A stretch of DNA of 6,816 nucleotides from Pseudobutyrivibrio sp. (GCA_017557715.1 JAFYYE010000185.1:1-6816); one strand, 5' to 3'; shown: positions 1-5,476, numbered from the stretch's first letter. Numbers and translations are program-made. The notes: generated by a model not told the origin, from the letters alone.

Positions 1-824
1 CTATTCTCATCAAAATTCATGGAAAGATTAACGCCTACAGAAACTGCATCGTAGAGATTTGTTCCCTCCAATACTGTCTGAACACGCTTAACAATTTCTG
101 CCCTAGCTTTATCCCTTGCGTCCTGATTAGCAGATGCAGAACCAGCTGCTGTACCTGACTGGGCGTTTGGATACAACAGGTTTCCATCTGTATCCATAAT
201 AGTAATATTATCAGTAGTTTCATTAGCAAGATTTGTAGCAAGAAGCTTTGCGATACCCTCTACCGTTTCATCTGAAATTGGTGATGAAAGTGTAAGAATT
301 ACAGACGACCAGCCTGGCTGATTTCTAGCAATAAGGGTTCCATCGTCTTCTGGAATATTAAGGGTAACTCTTGCTTTTTCTACCATCTCAAAAGATTCTA
401 TATCTTTTGCAAACATCTCCTGCAAAAGAATTTTATATCTTTTTTGCTTATCAGCTTCTGTGGTAGAAAAGCTACCATCGATAACATTATCAATTGTATA
501 ACCTGAAGATGGGATTTCATTGGAACCAAGAAGAACGTTCGCGCGGCTCAAGTCCTTCTCATTAATATAATAGGTGAAACCATCTTCTGAAGTTTCATAA
601 GGAATCTTTTCCGATTCTAGAAGTTCTTTAACGGCTGCAGCCTGCTTGCCATCATCACAGGCGGTCAACTGCACCATCGTTGGTCTAGTCATTATAAACG
701 CCAAAATAGCAAAAGACACAATAACAACAGCAGTGATTGAAATAATCAAAACCTGCTGTCGCTTAGTAAACTTTCTCCACCATTCAAGAATTCTATTTAA
801 GATTGCTTGAATTTGTTCTGGCAT
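1..824 (-). CDS. fliF: Flagellar MS-ring protein FliF, N-terminal 274 residues (3' part beyond window)
   Basis: FliF forms the membrane-embedded MS ring on which the flagellar C ring, export gate and rod are built. The reading frame is open from an ATG at 822-824 to the window edge, giving 274 residues; the family is usually about 520-560 aa, so roughly half is present. In order: a short amphipathic N-terminus (MPEQIQAILNRILEWWRKF), one hydrophobic segment at about residues 25-45 (first membrane helix), then the YscJ/FliF ring-building domain. That domain includes the family-typical stretch near residues 118-160 (FSTTEADKQKRYK, then ARVTLNIPED). From about residue 235 (DARDKARAEIVKRVQTVLEG) the second FliF domain begins. 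The start is supported by a purine-rich GGGGGGAGAG just upstream. It is the fourth gene of the flgB-flgC-fliE-fliF order, but is separated from fliE by an unusually long, structured 146-bp gap. The truncation is only the window boundary; no frameshift is seen. Confidence 0.95.
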   Translation of the reverse strand, partial: MPEQIQAILNRILEWWRKFTKRQQVLIISITAVVIVSFAILAFIMTRPTMVQLTACDDGKQAAAVKELLESEKIPYETSEDGFTYYINEKDLSRANVLLGSNEIPSSGYTIDNVIDGSFSTTEADKQKRYKILLQEMFAKDIESFEMVEKARVTLNIPEDDGTLIARNQPGWSSVILTLSSPISDETVEGIAKLLATNLANETTDNITIMDTDGNLLYPNAQSGTAAGSASANQDARDKARAEIVKRVQTVLEGTNLYDAVSVGVNLSMNFDEN

Positions 825-852
825 ATAACTCTCTCCCCCCTATATATATTTT

Positions 853-924
853 ATCTCCCAGCGCTACGCACCTACTCGGCTAAGGAAAAAGTGCCATTAT
901 GATTCGCTTCGCGAACGGGCACTT
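853..924. repeat. GC-rich palindromic intergenic element, candidate dispersed repeat
   Basis: This stretch between fliE and fliF is clearly richer in G+C than the AT-rich spacers elsewhere in the window, and it is full of short symmetries. It contains the palindrome AGCGCT (860-865), an outer inverted pair AAGTGCC (889-895) / GGCACTT (918-924) and an inner pair TTCGC (903-907) / GCGAA (911-915). No reading frame or known RNA family is recognised. Its composition, compactness and position between genes of a conserved operon suggest a small dispersed intergenic repeat of REP or MITE type. That is inference: only one copy lies in the window, so repetitiveness cannot be shown here. The alternative is a purely local attenuator. 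Confidence 0.4.
886..924 (-). terminator. Terminator-like hairpin between fliE and fliF
   Basis: Read on the minus strand, AAGTGCC (924-918) pairs with GGCACTT (895-889). Inside it is a second stem TTCGC/GCGAA with a 3-nt loop, and an asymmetric internal loop separates the two stems. The outer stem runs directly into a short T tract (complement of A886-A890) in the direction of fliF transcription. That is the layout of a weak intrinsic terminator or attenuator. The T tract is only five bases and the stem is interrupted, so partial termination is more likely than full. No good internal promoter is visible before fliF, which argues that much transcription must read through. Confidence 0.35.
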
Positions 925-929
925 CTTGA

Positions 930-971
930 GCATACTTTTTAATAACAGACAAGCTGTTATAAAAAGCATGC
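930..971 (-). other. Long hairpin starting at the fliE stop codon
   Basis: The arms 930-948 and 954-971 are complementary over about 18 bp around a 5-nt loop (949-953), with one single-base bulge and one position that is a G-U pair in the minus-strand RNA. The arm adjoining fliE begins with the last base of its TAG stop codon, so the structure would form right behind terminating ribosomes. No T tract follows, so it does not look like an intrinsic terminator by itself. An RNA-processing or 3'-end stabilising element that sets different fliE and fliF mRNA levels is a reasonable inference. Confidence 0.5.
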
Positions 972-1276
972 TATACTTGCATCTGCATAATCTGCTGATA
1001 AGCTTCAAGTATTCGATCGCGGACAGCTACAGTGTATTGCAATGCAGTGTTCGCCTTCTTTTCTGCAATCATCAAATCGTGAGTGTTATCCGTCTCCCCT
1101 AATTGTAATGCAATCTGTTCCCTGTTTACGTTCTTCTGTAATTGGTTGGTATCCTCCAAGAGGCTCATGACTGAATCCAACATACTTTGAAATCCAGTTG
1201 TGGCATCAACCTTTTTTACCTCAGTGTTTTTAACAGGTGTTGCACCATACAAGCTTTCAAGAGCACTAATATCCAT
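971..1276 (-). CDS. fliE: Flagellar hook-basal body protein FliE
   Basis: FliE is the small adaptor between the MS ring (FliF) and the proximal rod (FlgB), and is among the first proteins exported by the flagellar type III system. The 101-residue product has the usual family length (about 100-110 aa). Its C-terminal half carries the FliE signature: NVNREQIALQLGETDNTHDL (residues 49-68), then MIAEKKANTALQYTVAVRDR (69-88), ending EAYQQIMQMQV (91-101). The N-terminus is variable and there is no cleavable signal peptide, as expected for a type III export substrate. The ATG has a G-rich ribosome binding site (GGGGG, 1283-1287) 6 nt upstream. It lies 22 nt after flgC, consistent with one transcript. 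Its stop codon forms the base of a long hairpin. Confidence 0.97.
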   Translation of the reverse strand: MDISALESLYGATPVKNTEVKKVDATTGFQSMLDSVMSLLEDTNQLQKNVNREQIALQLGETDNTHDLMIAEKKANTALQYTVAVRDRILEAYQQIMQMQV

Positions 1277-1298
1277 ACTAATCCCCCGTTATCCTTTA

Positions 1299-1754
1299 TT
1301 ATCTCTGACCTATTTGAATACCAGCACTAGCCATAGATTTAATAGCATTAAAGGCGGTTACATTTGCCTCGTAAGAACGGCTGGCATCAATAAGGTTTGT
1401 CATCTCAGTAACTGTGTTGACGTTTGGATATCTTACATAGCCGTTTTCATCTGCGTCTGGGTGAGATGGATCATATTCCATAATAAAATCAGTTTCAGTG
1501 TCTTCAGAAACCTTGCTTACCTTTACGCCATTACCATAATAATGCATCTGCTTATCCTTTAAGACATTTCTAAAATTTGGAATGCCTGCGTGATAATTCT
1601 TCTCTGTAAAAGTGACAATCTTTCTCCTGTAAGGACCACCATTTTCAGTACGAGTAGTACTTACATTCGCAATATTCTCAGCAATAATATCCATTCTGAA
1701 TCGCTGAGCACTAAGTCCTGTAGCTGCAATATCAAAAGGTTGAAATAGTCCCAT
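1299..1754 (-). CDS. flgC: Flagellar proximal rod protein FlgC
   Basis: FlgC is one of the proximal rod subunits that assemble on the MS ring/FliE inside the periplasm-like wall space, and is exported by the flagellar type III apparatus. From the ATG at 1752-1754 it is 151 residues, the usual family size. The N-terminal rod signature DIIAENIANVSTTRTENGG lies at residues 22-40, followed by PYRRK. The conserved C-terminal part runs through ENGYVRYPNVNTVTEMTNLI (103-122) to RSYEANVTAFNAIKSM (126-141), the coiled-coil-forming region typical of rod, hook and filament axial proteins. A longer form starting at GTG 1758-1760 is possible in frame, but that GTG is part of the AGGAGGTG ribosome binding site, so the ATG is preferred. 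It is spaced 22 nt from both flgB and fliE. Confidence 0.97.
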   Translation of the reverse strand: MGLFQPFDIAATGLSAQRFRMDIIAENIANVSTTRTENGGPYRRKIVTFTEKNYHAGIPNFRNVLKDKQMHYYGNGVKVSKVSEDTETDFIMEYDPSHPDADENGYVRYPNVNTVTEMTNLIDASRSYEANVTAFNAIKSMASAGIQIGQR

Positions 1755-1759
1755 AAGCA

Positions 1760-1765
1760 CCTCCT
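1760..1765 (-). promoter_or_regulatory. flgC ribosome binding site that decides the start
   Basis: A perfect AGGAGG lies 5 nt upstream of the ATG at 1752-1754. The in-frame GTG two codons earlier (1758-1760) overlaps its 3' end and cannot use it, so the ATG is the true start. Confidence 0.85.
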
Positions 1766-1776
1766 AAAACTCAAAA

Positions 1777-2175
1777 CTACTTACTACAGACAATTGAAAA
1801 TCTTTCGAATTCATTTGATATGCTTGTGGTGTACGATTGATAACGAAGAACTTCAGATGCAAGCTCGACATTTTCTGTATCAGGATCTACGTTATTTCGA
1901 TCAAGCCTGTAAGAATAGTTTTCGTAATCAATGTACTCATAGCCGTCTACATGATGTCCATTATCATCAAGCTTGTTAACGGCTCTGTCCAGAGTCCTTT
2001 CATGGGTTCCCAGCAATTCCTTTTTCAAGACACTTTCAAATTCAATATCTTTTCTTTTATATCCAGGAGTATCTTCGTTGGCAATATTATTCAATATGAG
2101 TGTCTGTCTACGCCAGCTGGCATCAGCAGCGCAATCAAGTGCATTAACGTAAGAAAAAGCATCTGATAGAATCAT
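1777..2175 (-). CDS. flgB: Flagellar basal body rod protein FlgB
   Basis: FlgB is the proximal rod subunit nearest the MS ring/FliE and is usually the first gene of the Gram-positive fla/che operon, as here. The product is 132 residues, the usual family length. The rod-protein motif is clear at residues 28-46 (LNNIANEDTPGYKRKDIEF). The C-terminal helix carries ENVELASEVLRYQSYTTSIS (101-120), which packs with the N-terminal helix in axial proteins. The middle (about 55-95) is variable. The ATG at 2173-2175 has AGGAGG at 2185-2190. Upstream is a 253-bp promoter region that starts after the codY terminator, so flgB probably heads a separate transcript from codY. It ends 22 nt before flgC. Confidence 0.97.
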   Translation of the reverse strand: MILSDAFSYVNALDCAADASWRRQTLILNNIANEDTPGYKRKDIEFESVLKKELLGTHERTLDRAVNKLDDNGHHVDGYEYIDYENYSYRLDRNNVDPDTENVELASEVLRYQSYTTSISNEFERFSIVCSK

Positions 2176-2201
2176 ACCTATAACCCTCCTAGATTAATTT
2201 C

Positions 2202-2216
2202 ATTATATTGAAAATT
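2202..2216 (-). promoter_or_regulatory. CodY-box-like site overlapping the flgB -10
   Basis: The minus strand reads AATTTTCAATATAAT, matching 11 of 15 positions of the CodY consensus AATTTTCWGAAAATT: the left half is perfect and the right half is degraded. It covers the candidate -10. In B. subtilis, CodY represses the fla/che operon, so a site here makes biological sense. Four mismatches in AT-rich DNA can arise by chance. Confidence 0.35.
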
Positions 2217-2229
2217 GTATAAAAAACAA
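2202..2229 (-). promoter_or_regulatory. Candidate sigma-A promoter proximal to flgB
   Basis: A perfect TATAAT (-10, complement of 2202-2207) is preceded by TTGTTT (complement of 2224-2229) with a 16-bp spacer, or by TTTGTT with 17 bp. The -35 is poor (3/6). The expected start near position 2195 would leave a short leader of about 20 nt before flgB. A second TATAAT about 39 bp further upstream (complement of 2241-2246) has no convincing -35. Either could drive the flagellar operon. Confidence 0.45.
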
Positions 2230-2235
2230 AGTCTT

Positions 2236-2255
2236 TTTACATTATATTGTGTAAA
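2236..2255. promoter_or_regulatory. Inverted repeat TTTACA-N8-TGTAAA, possible operator
   Basis: A 6-bp perfect inverted repeat with an 8-bp centre encloses a TATAAT on the minus strand (complement of 2241-2246). A further TGTAAAT copy follows the right arm with an 8-bp period. Placement over a possible -10 fits an operator, but in such AT-rich DNA the evidence is modest. No known regulator is recognised. Confidence 0.3.
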
Positions 2256-2294
2256 TTGTAAATTTTTAACACAATAGGTAGTATCTTTTTATTT

Positions 2295-2319
2295 GTATCG
2301 CCATATTATGTGTCATTTA
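2295..2319 (-). promoter_or_regulatory. Weak sigma-28 (FliA/SigD)-like promoter upstream of flgB
   Basis: The minus strand has TAAA (2319-2316), then 14 bases, then GCGATAC (2301-2295). This resembles the motility sigma-factor promoter (TAAA, about 15 bases, then GCCGATAA/T). The -10 has two mismatches and the spacing is about 1-2 bases off, so this is only a candidate. It would give a leader of about 110 nt to flgB. Confidence 0.2.
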
Positions 2320-2363
2320 TCTATATAATAATGGAATTATGTGTATAAATTATGTTAAATAAC

Positions 2364-2395
2364 AAAAAAGGACCTAAGTTTCCTTAAGTCCTTTT
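2364..2395 (-). terminator. Intrinsic terminator of codY
   Basis: Arms 2366-2378 and 2383-2395 form a 13-bp stem closed by a GAAA tetraloop in the minus-strand RNA (one pair is G-U), running into a U tract (complement of A2364-A2369). It lies 33 nt after the codY stop codon and separates the topA-codY region from the flagellar operon. On the plus strand only a four-T stretch follows, so it is essentially one-directional. Confidence 0.9.
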
Positions 2396-2428
2396 ACTAC
2401 TTCAATCCATTTATATATAACTAATGAA

Positions 2429-3205
2429 TTATTTATTCTTCTTAATTTCTTCAAGCTCATCAAATACCACATCATTAAGAACCTTGATGTAAGTACCCTT
2501 CATACCTGATGAACGAGACTCAATAACACCTGCTGATTCAAACTTACGAAGAGCATTTACGATAACTGATCTTGTTATACCTACTCTATCGGCAATTTTT
2601 GATGCAACCAACACCCCTTCGTTACCATCTAATTCATCAAAGATGTGAATAATAGCTTCAAGCTCTGAGTATGAAAGTGTTGAAATAGCACTCTTAACTA
2701 CCTGAAGCTTACGATTCTCCTCAGCAGACTCCTCGTTTACTGAACGCATCATTTCAAGACCAACTACTGTTGTGCCGTACTCTGTAAGGATGATATCGTC
2801 AATATCGTACTGCTTATCAAATCTGTAAACAAAAAGTGTTCCAAGACGCTCACCAGCAATATCAATTGGAGCGATAATTGCTGAATACATATCAATATCT
2901 GTCTTCTCAAAACCAAGTGTCTTAAGATTTACATTTTCCTTAGTTGAAAGAATTGAAAGTAATCTCTCATTTAATAATGGATCAATAAATCCACCAACTT
3001 CATCAACGATAAGCTCGCCAATCTCTGTTGTATTTGGAAGGTGTGAAAGACCAAGAACCTTTCCCTTCTTTGAAATTACAAGTACTGAAGAATCGAGAAT
3101 TTCTGTTAGTACAGAACAAATATCATTGAATACAACCTTTGAAGAGTTGTTGTTATGAAGAAGCTTTCCTATCTTTCTAGTCTTGTCTAATAACTGTACA
3201 CTCAT
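2429..3205 (-). CDS. codY: GTP-sensing global transcriptional regulator CodY
   Basis: CodY is the cytoplasmic repressor/activator that, when bound by branched-chain amino acids and GTP, controls amino-acid metabolism, competence, motility and virulence genes in Bacillota. The product is 258 residues, the usual family length. The N-terminal GAF domain spans about 1-155 (GERLGTLFVYRF at 118-129; LTEYGTTVVGLEM at 140-152). A linker helix leads into ISTLSYSELEAIIHIFDELD (174-193). The winged helix-turn-helix follows, with nearly invariant ASKIADRVGITRSVIVNALR (201-220) and SSGMKGTYIKVLN (232-244). The DNA-binding end is almost identical to that of B. subtilis CodY, but the effector pocket region (about 52-105) is divergent: no Arg-Met pair in the ERM region and no Phe-Pro pair. 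AGGAGG at 3216-3221 precedes the ATG by 10 nt. It has its own promoter, a probable autoregulatory CodY box and a terminator. Confidence 0.99.
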   Translation of the reverse strand: MSVQLLDKTRKIGKLLHNNNSSKVVFNDICSVLTEILDSSVLVISKKGKVLGLSHLPNTTEIGELIVDEVGGFIDPLLNERLLSILSTKENVNLKTLGFEKTDIDMYSAIIAPIDIAGERLGTLFVYRFDKQYDIDDIILTEYGTTVVGLEMMRSVNEESAEENRKLQVVKSAISTLSYSELEAIIHIFDELDGNEGVLVASKIADRVGITRSVIVNALRKFESAGVIESRSSGMKGTYIKVLNDVVFDELEEIKKNK

Positions 3206-3280
3206 TTAAAGTATTCCTCCTAAATATTACAAAATGCAAATCTCTCATAGCACTTGTATCCCCGACTCTGAATAGTTGAA

Positions 3281-3309
3281 ATTATAGCATCGATTCGCAC
3301 AAATTGCAA
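3281..3309 (-). promoter_or_regulatory. Sigma-A promoter of codY (extended -10)
   Basis: On the minus strand TTGCAA (3309-3304) is followed after exactly 17 bp by TATAAT (3286-3281). The TATAAT is preceded by TGC, giving the extended -10 form TGnTATAAT. The expected start near 3274 gives a leader of about 69 nt. codY can therefore be transcribed independently of topA, from which it is separated by 135 bp without a clear terminator. Confidence 0.75.
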
Positions 3310-3310
3310 T

Positions 3311-3325
3311 AAATTTCAGAATATT
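3311..3325 (-). promoter_or_regulatory. CodY box upstream of codY (likely autoregulation)
   Basis: The minus strand reads AATATTCTGAAATTT, matching 13 of 15 positions of AATTTTCWGAAAATT. It lies one base upstream of the codY -35, at about -36 to -50 relative to the predicted start. A bound dimer would therefore contact RNA polymerase territory. Autoregulation of codY is known in other Bacillota; here it is inferred from sequence. Confidence 0.65.
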
Positions 3326-3340
3326 TTAACTATTCGCGAA

Positions 3341-5410
3341 TTAATTTTGGTTTTGAACAAATCTGCACTCGTCATTACCACAAACGAGCTTATTTCCCTT
3401 CTCAACCATATAAGTGCCACACTTTGGACATTTAACTGTAGTAGGCTTTGACCAGCTGATGAAATCACACTCTGGGTGATTAGCGCAGCCAAAGAATTTT
3501 CTACCCTTTTGAGATTTTCTTATTACAACATCTCCGCCACACTTTGGACATGGAACTCCAATCTTCTCTAAGAATGGCTTTGTATTTCGGCATTCTGGGA
3601 ATCCAGGACATGCCAAGAATTTTCCATGAGGACCAAATTTAATTACCATGTTGCGACCACATTCTTCGCATATAACATCAGTAACTTCATCGTGAATTTC
3701 AACCTTTGCCAGCTCTTCCTCGGCAACTTTAACTGCCTTCTCCAAATCTGGATAGAAATTTCTGACAACTGACTTCCATTCAACAGTGCCCTCTTCAACG
3801 CCATCCAAAAGAAGCTCAAGATTAGCTGTGAACTTATCGTCTACAATAATTGGGAACGAGTCAACCATGATTGAATTAACTACCTCTCCAAGCTCAGTAA
3901 CGAATAAGTTCTTCGCTTCCTTTGTAATGTAGTGTCTCTTTAAAAGAGTTGTGATAGTAGGCGAGTATGTACTTGGTCTACCAATTCCAAGCTCCTCCAA
4001 AGTCTTAACCAATGACGCCTCTGTAAAATGAGGTGATGGCTGGGTAAAATGCTGCTTTTCCTCAAAGCCGTTAAAGGTAAGCTTTGTATCCTCTGTAAGC
4101 TTTGAAAGTGGATGAGTCTTTGAATCCTCCTCATCATCTGCAGCTGTATAAATCATCATAAAACCATCAAAGTTGATTGATGATTCAGATGCTGTAAACA
4201 CTTGATTCTTAGCCTGTACGCTAAGTGAAACTGTATCATAAATAGCATTTGCCATTTGACTGGCAACGAAGCGCTTCCAAACCAACTGGTACAATCTAAA
4301 CTGGTCTCTTGTAAGGCTTTCCTTAATTTCTGAAGGGATAAGTTCAATGTTTGCTGGACGAATTGCTTCGTGAGCATCCTGAACCTTTCCAGAATTCTTC
4401 TTAGAATTTCCAGCAGTCTCAGATAAATACTTATCTCCATAGTTTGCTGAAATAAATCCTTCTGCTGCTGCCTTAGCTTCATCAGAAACACGTGTTGAAT
4501 CAGTACGAAGGTATGTAATAAGACCGATTGTACCATGTCCCTTAACACTAACACCTTCATAGAGCTGCTGAGCAACACTCATAGTCTTCTGAATTGAGAA
4601 ATTTAAAGCCTTTGATGCTTCCTGCTGCATTGTAGATGTGGTGAAAGGAAGTGGCGCCTTCTTTTCACGTGTTCCACGCTTAATAGAAGCAATACTAAAA
4701 TCTGCTCCCTTAAGCTCAGCCATAATTTTATCAAGACTTTCCTTATCAGAGATATCCTTCTTTCCGTTCTTATCTCCGTAGTACTTTGCTACGATTGGCT
4801 TTTTAGCGCTCGCTGTATCTAAAAGCACATCTAGTGTGTAATATTCCTGAGGGATAAACTGTTCAATTTCTTTTTCTCTGTCACAAATAATTCTAAGTGC
4901 AACAGACTGAACACGCCCTGCCGAAAGACCTCTTTTTACCTTTGCCCAAAGAAGCGGTGATATCTCATATCCAACCATTCTGTCAAGCATACGACGTGCC
5001 TGCTGTGCATCAACTAAGTCCATATCGATTTCTCTAGGATTCTTAAGTGAATTCTTAACAGCAGTTTTTGTAATTTCATTAAAGGTAATACGATATACCT
5101 TTTTATCCTGTAAATTAAGTGCGTGAGTAAGATGCCATGAAATAGCTTCTCCCTCACGGTCGGGATCAGTTGCGAGATAAATTTTATCTGCCTTCTTCAC
5201 TTCCTTACGAAGTGCAGCAAGAAGCTCTCCCTTTCCTCTTATTGTTATATATTTAGGTTCAAAATCATTTTCTGGATCAAATCCCAGCTGAGACTTTGGC
5301 ATATCCCTAACATGTCCTTGTGAAGCCATTACCTCGTAATTGCTTCCTAAAAACTTTTTAATGGTATGCACCTTTGCTGGCGACTCTACGATAACGAGAT
5401 TTTTTGCCAT
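3341..5410 (-). CDS. topA: DNA topoisomerase I (type IA)
   Basis: TopA relaxes negative supercoils behind RNA polymerase by transient single-strand cleavage through a tyrosine-DNA link. From the ATG at 5408-5410 it is 689 residues, normal for the Gram-positive enzyme. The N-terminal TOPRIM domain has VIVESPAK (Glu9) and the metal-binding TDPDREGEA (Asp82, Asp84, Glu86). The catalytic tyrosine is Tyr300 in GLITYLRTDST. The GIGRPSTYSPTI motif (about 475-486) is typical. Three C-terminal four-cysteine zinc ribbons follow, with cysteines at 581/584/601/607, 621/624/642/648 and 661/664/677/682. The in-frame ATG 18 nt upstream (5426-5428) would add MEMEFS but has no ribosome binding site; MAKNLVIVESPAK is also the family's usual start. 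It lies after dprA behind its own promoter candidate. No key residue is missing. Confidence 0.99.
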   Translation of the reverse strand: MAKNLVIVESPAKVHTIKKFLGSNYEVMASQGHVRDMPKSQLGFDPENDFEPKYITIRGKGELLAALRKEVKKADKIYLATDPDREGEAISWHLTHALNLQDKKVYRITFNEITKTAVKNSLKNPREIDMDLVDAQQARRMLDRMVGYEISPLLWAKVKRGLSAGRVQSVALRIICDREKEIEQFIPQEYYTLDVLLDTASAKKPIVAKYYGDKNGKKDISDKESLDKIMAELKGADFSIASIKRGTREKKAPLPFTTSTMQQEASKALNFSIQKTMSVAQQLYEGVSVKGHGTIGLITYLRTDSTRVSDEAKAAAEGFISANYGDKYLSETAGNSKKNSGKVQDAHEAIRPANIELIPSEIKESLTRDQFRLYQLVWKRFVASQMANAIYDTVSLSVQAKNQVFTASESSINFDGFMMIYTAADDEEDSKTHPLSKLTEDTKLTFNGFEEKQHFTQPSPHFTEASLVKTLEELGIGRPSTYSPTITTLLKRHYITKEAKNLFVTELGEVVNSIMVDSFPIIVDDKFTANLELLLDGVEEGTVEWKSVVRNFYPDLEKAVKVAEEELAKVEIHDEVTDVICEECGRNMVIKFGPHGKFLACPGFPECRNTKPFLEKIGVPCPKCGGDVVIRKSQKGRKFFGCANHPECDFISWSKPTTVKCPKCGTYMVEKGNKLVCGNDECRFVQNQN

Positions 5411-5416
5411 AGAAAA

Positions 5417-5420
5417 CTCC
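5417..5420 (-). promoter_or_regulatory. topA ribosome binding site that decides the start
   Basis: GGAG lies 6 nt before the ATG at 5408-5410, within a GGAGATGGAG repeat (5417-5426). The alternative ATG at 5426-5428 falls at the edge of this repeat and is preceded only by A-rich sequence, so the shorter protein is preferred. Confidence 0.7.
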
Positions 5421-5438
5421 ATCTCCATTTTTTAGTTT

Positions 5439-5461
5439 CGTTCCAATATTATATTGAAACG
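5439..5461. promoter_or_regulatory. 23-bp near-palindrome over the topA -10, candidate operator
   Basis: On the minus strand the arms CGTTTCAATAT and ATATTGGAACG flank a single central A, with 10 of 11 pairs matching. It covers the candidate -10 and the expected transcription start, the classic position for a repressor site. No known regulator motif is recognised. Since the predicted transcript would begin inside it, an operator is more likely than an RNA hairpin. Confidence 0.5.
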
Positions 5462-5476
5462 TTACTCACTATACAA
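5448..5476 (-). promoter_or_regulatory. Candidate sigma-A promoter of topA
   Basis: A perfect TATAAT (complement of 5448-5453) stands 17 bp after TTGTAT (complement of 5471-5476). The -35 is weak (3/6). The predicted start near 5441 gives a leader of about 30 nt. No terminator is visible in the 144 bp after dprA, so topA may also receive read-through from comM-dprA. Confidence 0.55.

Noticed and set aside
35..241. Minus-strand frame of 68 codons inside fliF
   Set aside because: The FliF frame is continuous across this stretch and has clear family motifs; the other frame is a shadow.
657..668. Lipobox-like LTAC in FliF (residues 53-56), which would suggest a lipoprotein as in related secretion-ring proteins
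   Set aside because: The hydrophobic segment ends about 8 residues before it and the position matches the ordinary start of the FliF ring-building domain, so lipidation is not supported.
825..970. Internal promoter for fliF after the terminator-like hairpin
   Set aside because: TAAAAT and TATATATA occur before the ribosome binding site, but no -35 or sigma-28 element is found at a proper distance.
1200..1562. Plus-strand open frame of 120 codons over fliE/flgC
   Set aside because: It lies opposite two well-supported flagellar genes, has no ribosome binding site, and its translation has no recognisable domain. It is a shadow frame.
1837..2166. Plus-strand open frames opposite flgB
   Set aside because: They are antisense to a clear FlgB, have no translation signal and show no family resemblance.
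3206..3340. Intrinsic terminator after topA, or a leader riboswitch before codY
   Set aside because: No stem followed by a T tract is present. The roughly 69-nt codY leader is too short and shows no known riboswitch or T-box motif.
4156..4578. Second minus-strand frame of 140 codons inside topA
   Set aside because: It is an out-of-frame shadow in the middle of the intact topA catalytic domain, leucine/glutamine rich and without domain signatures.
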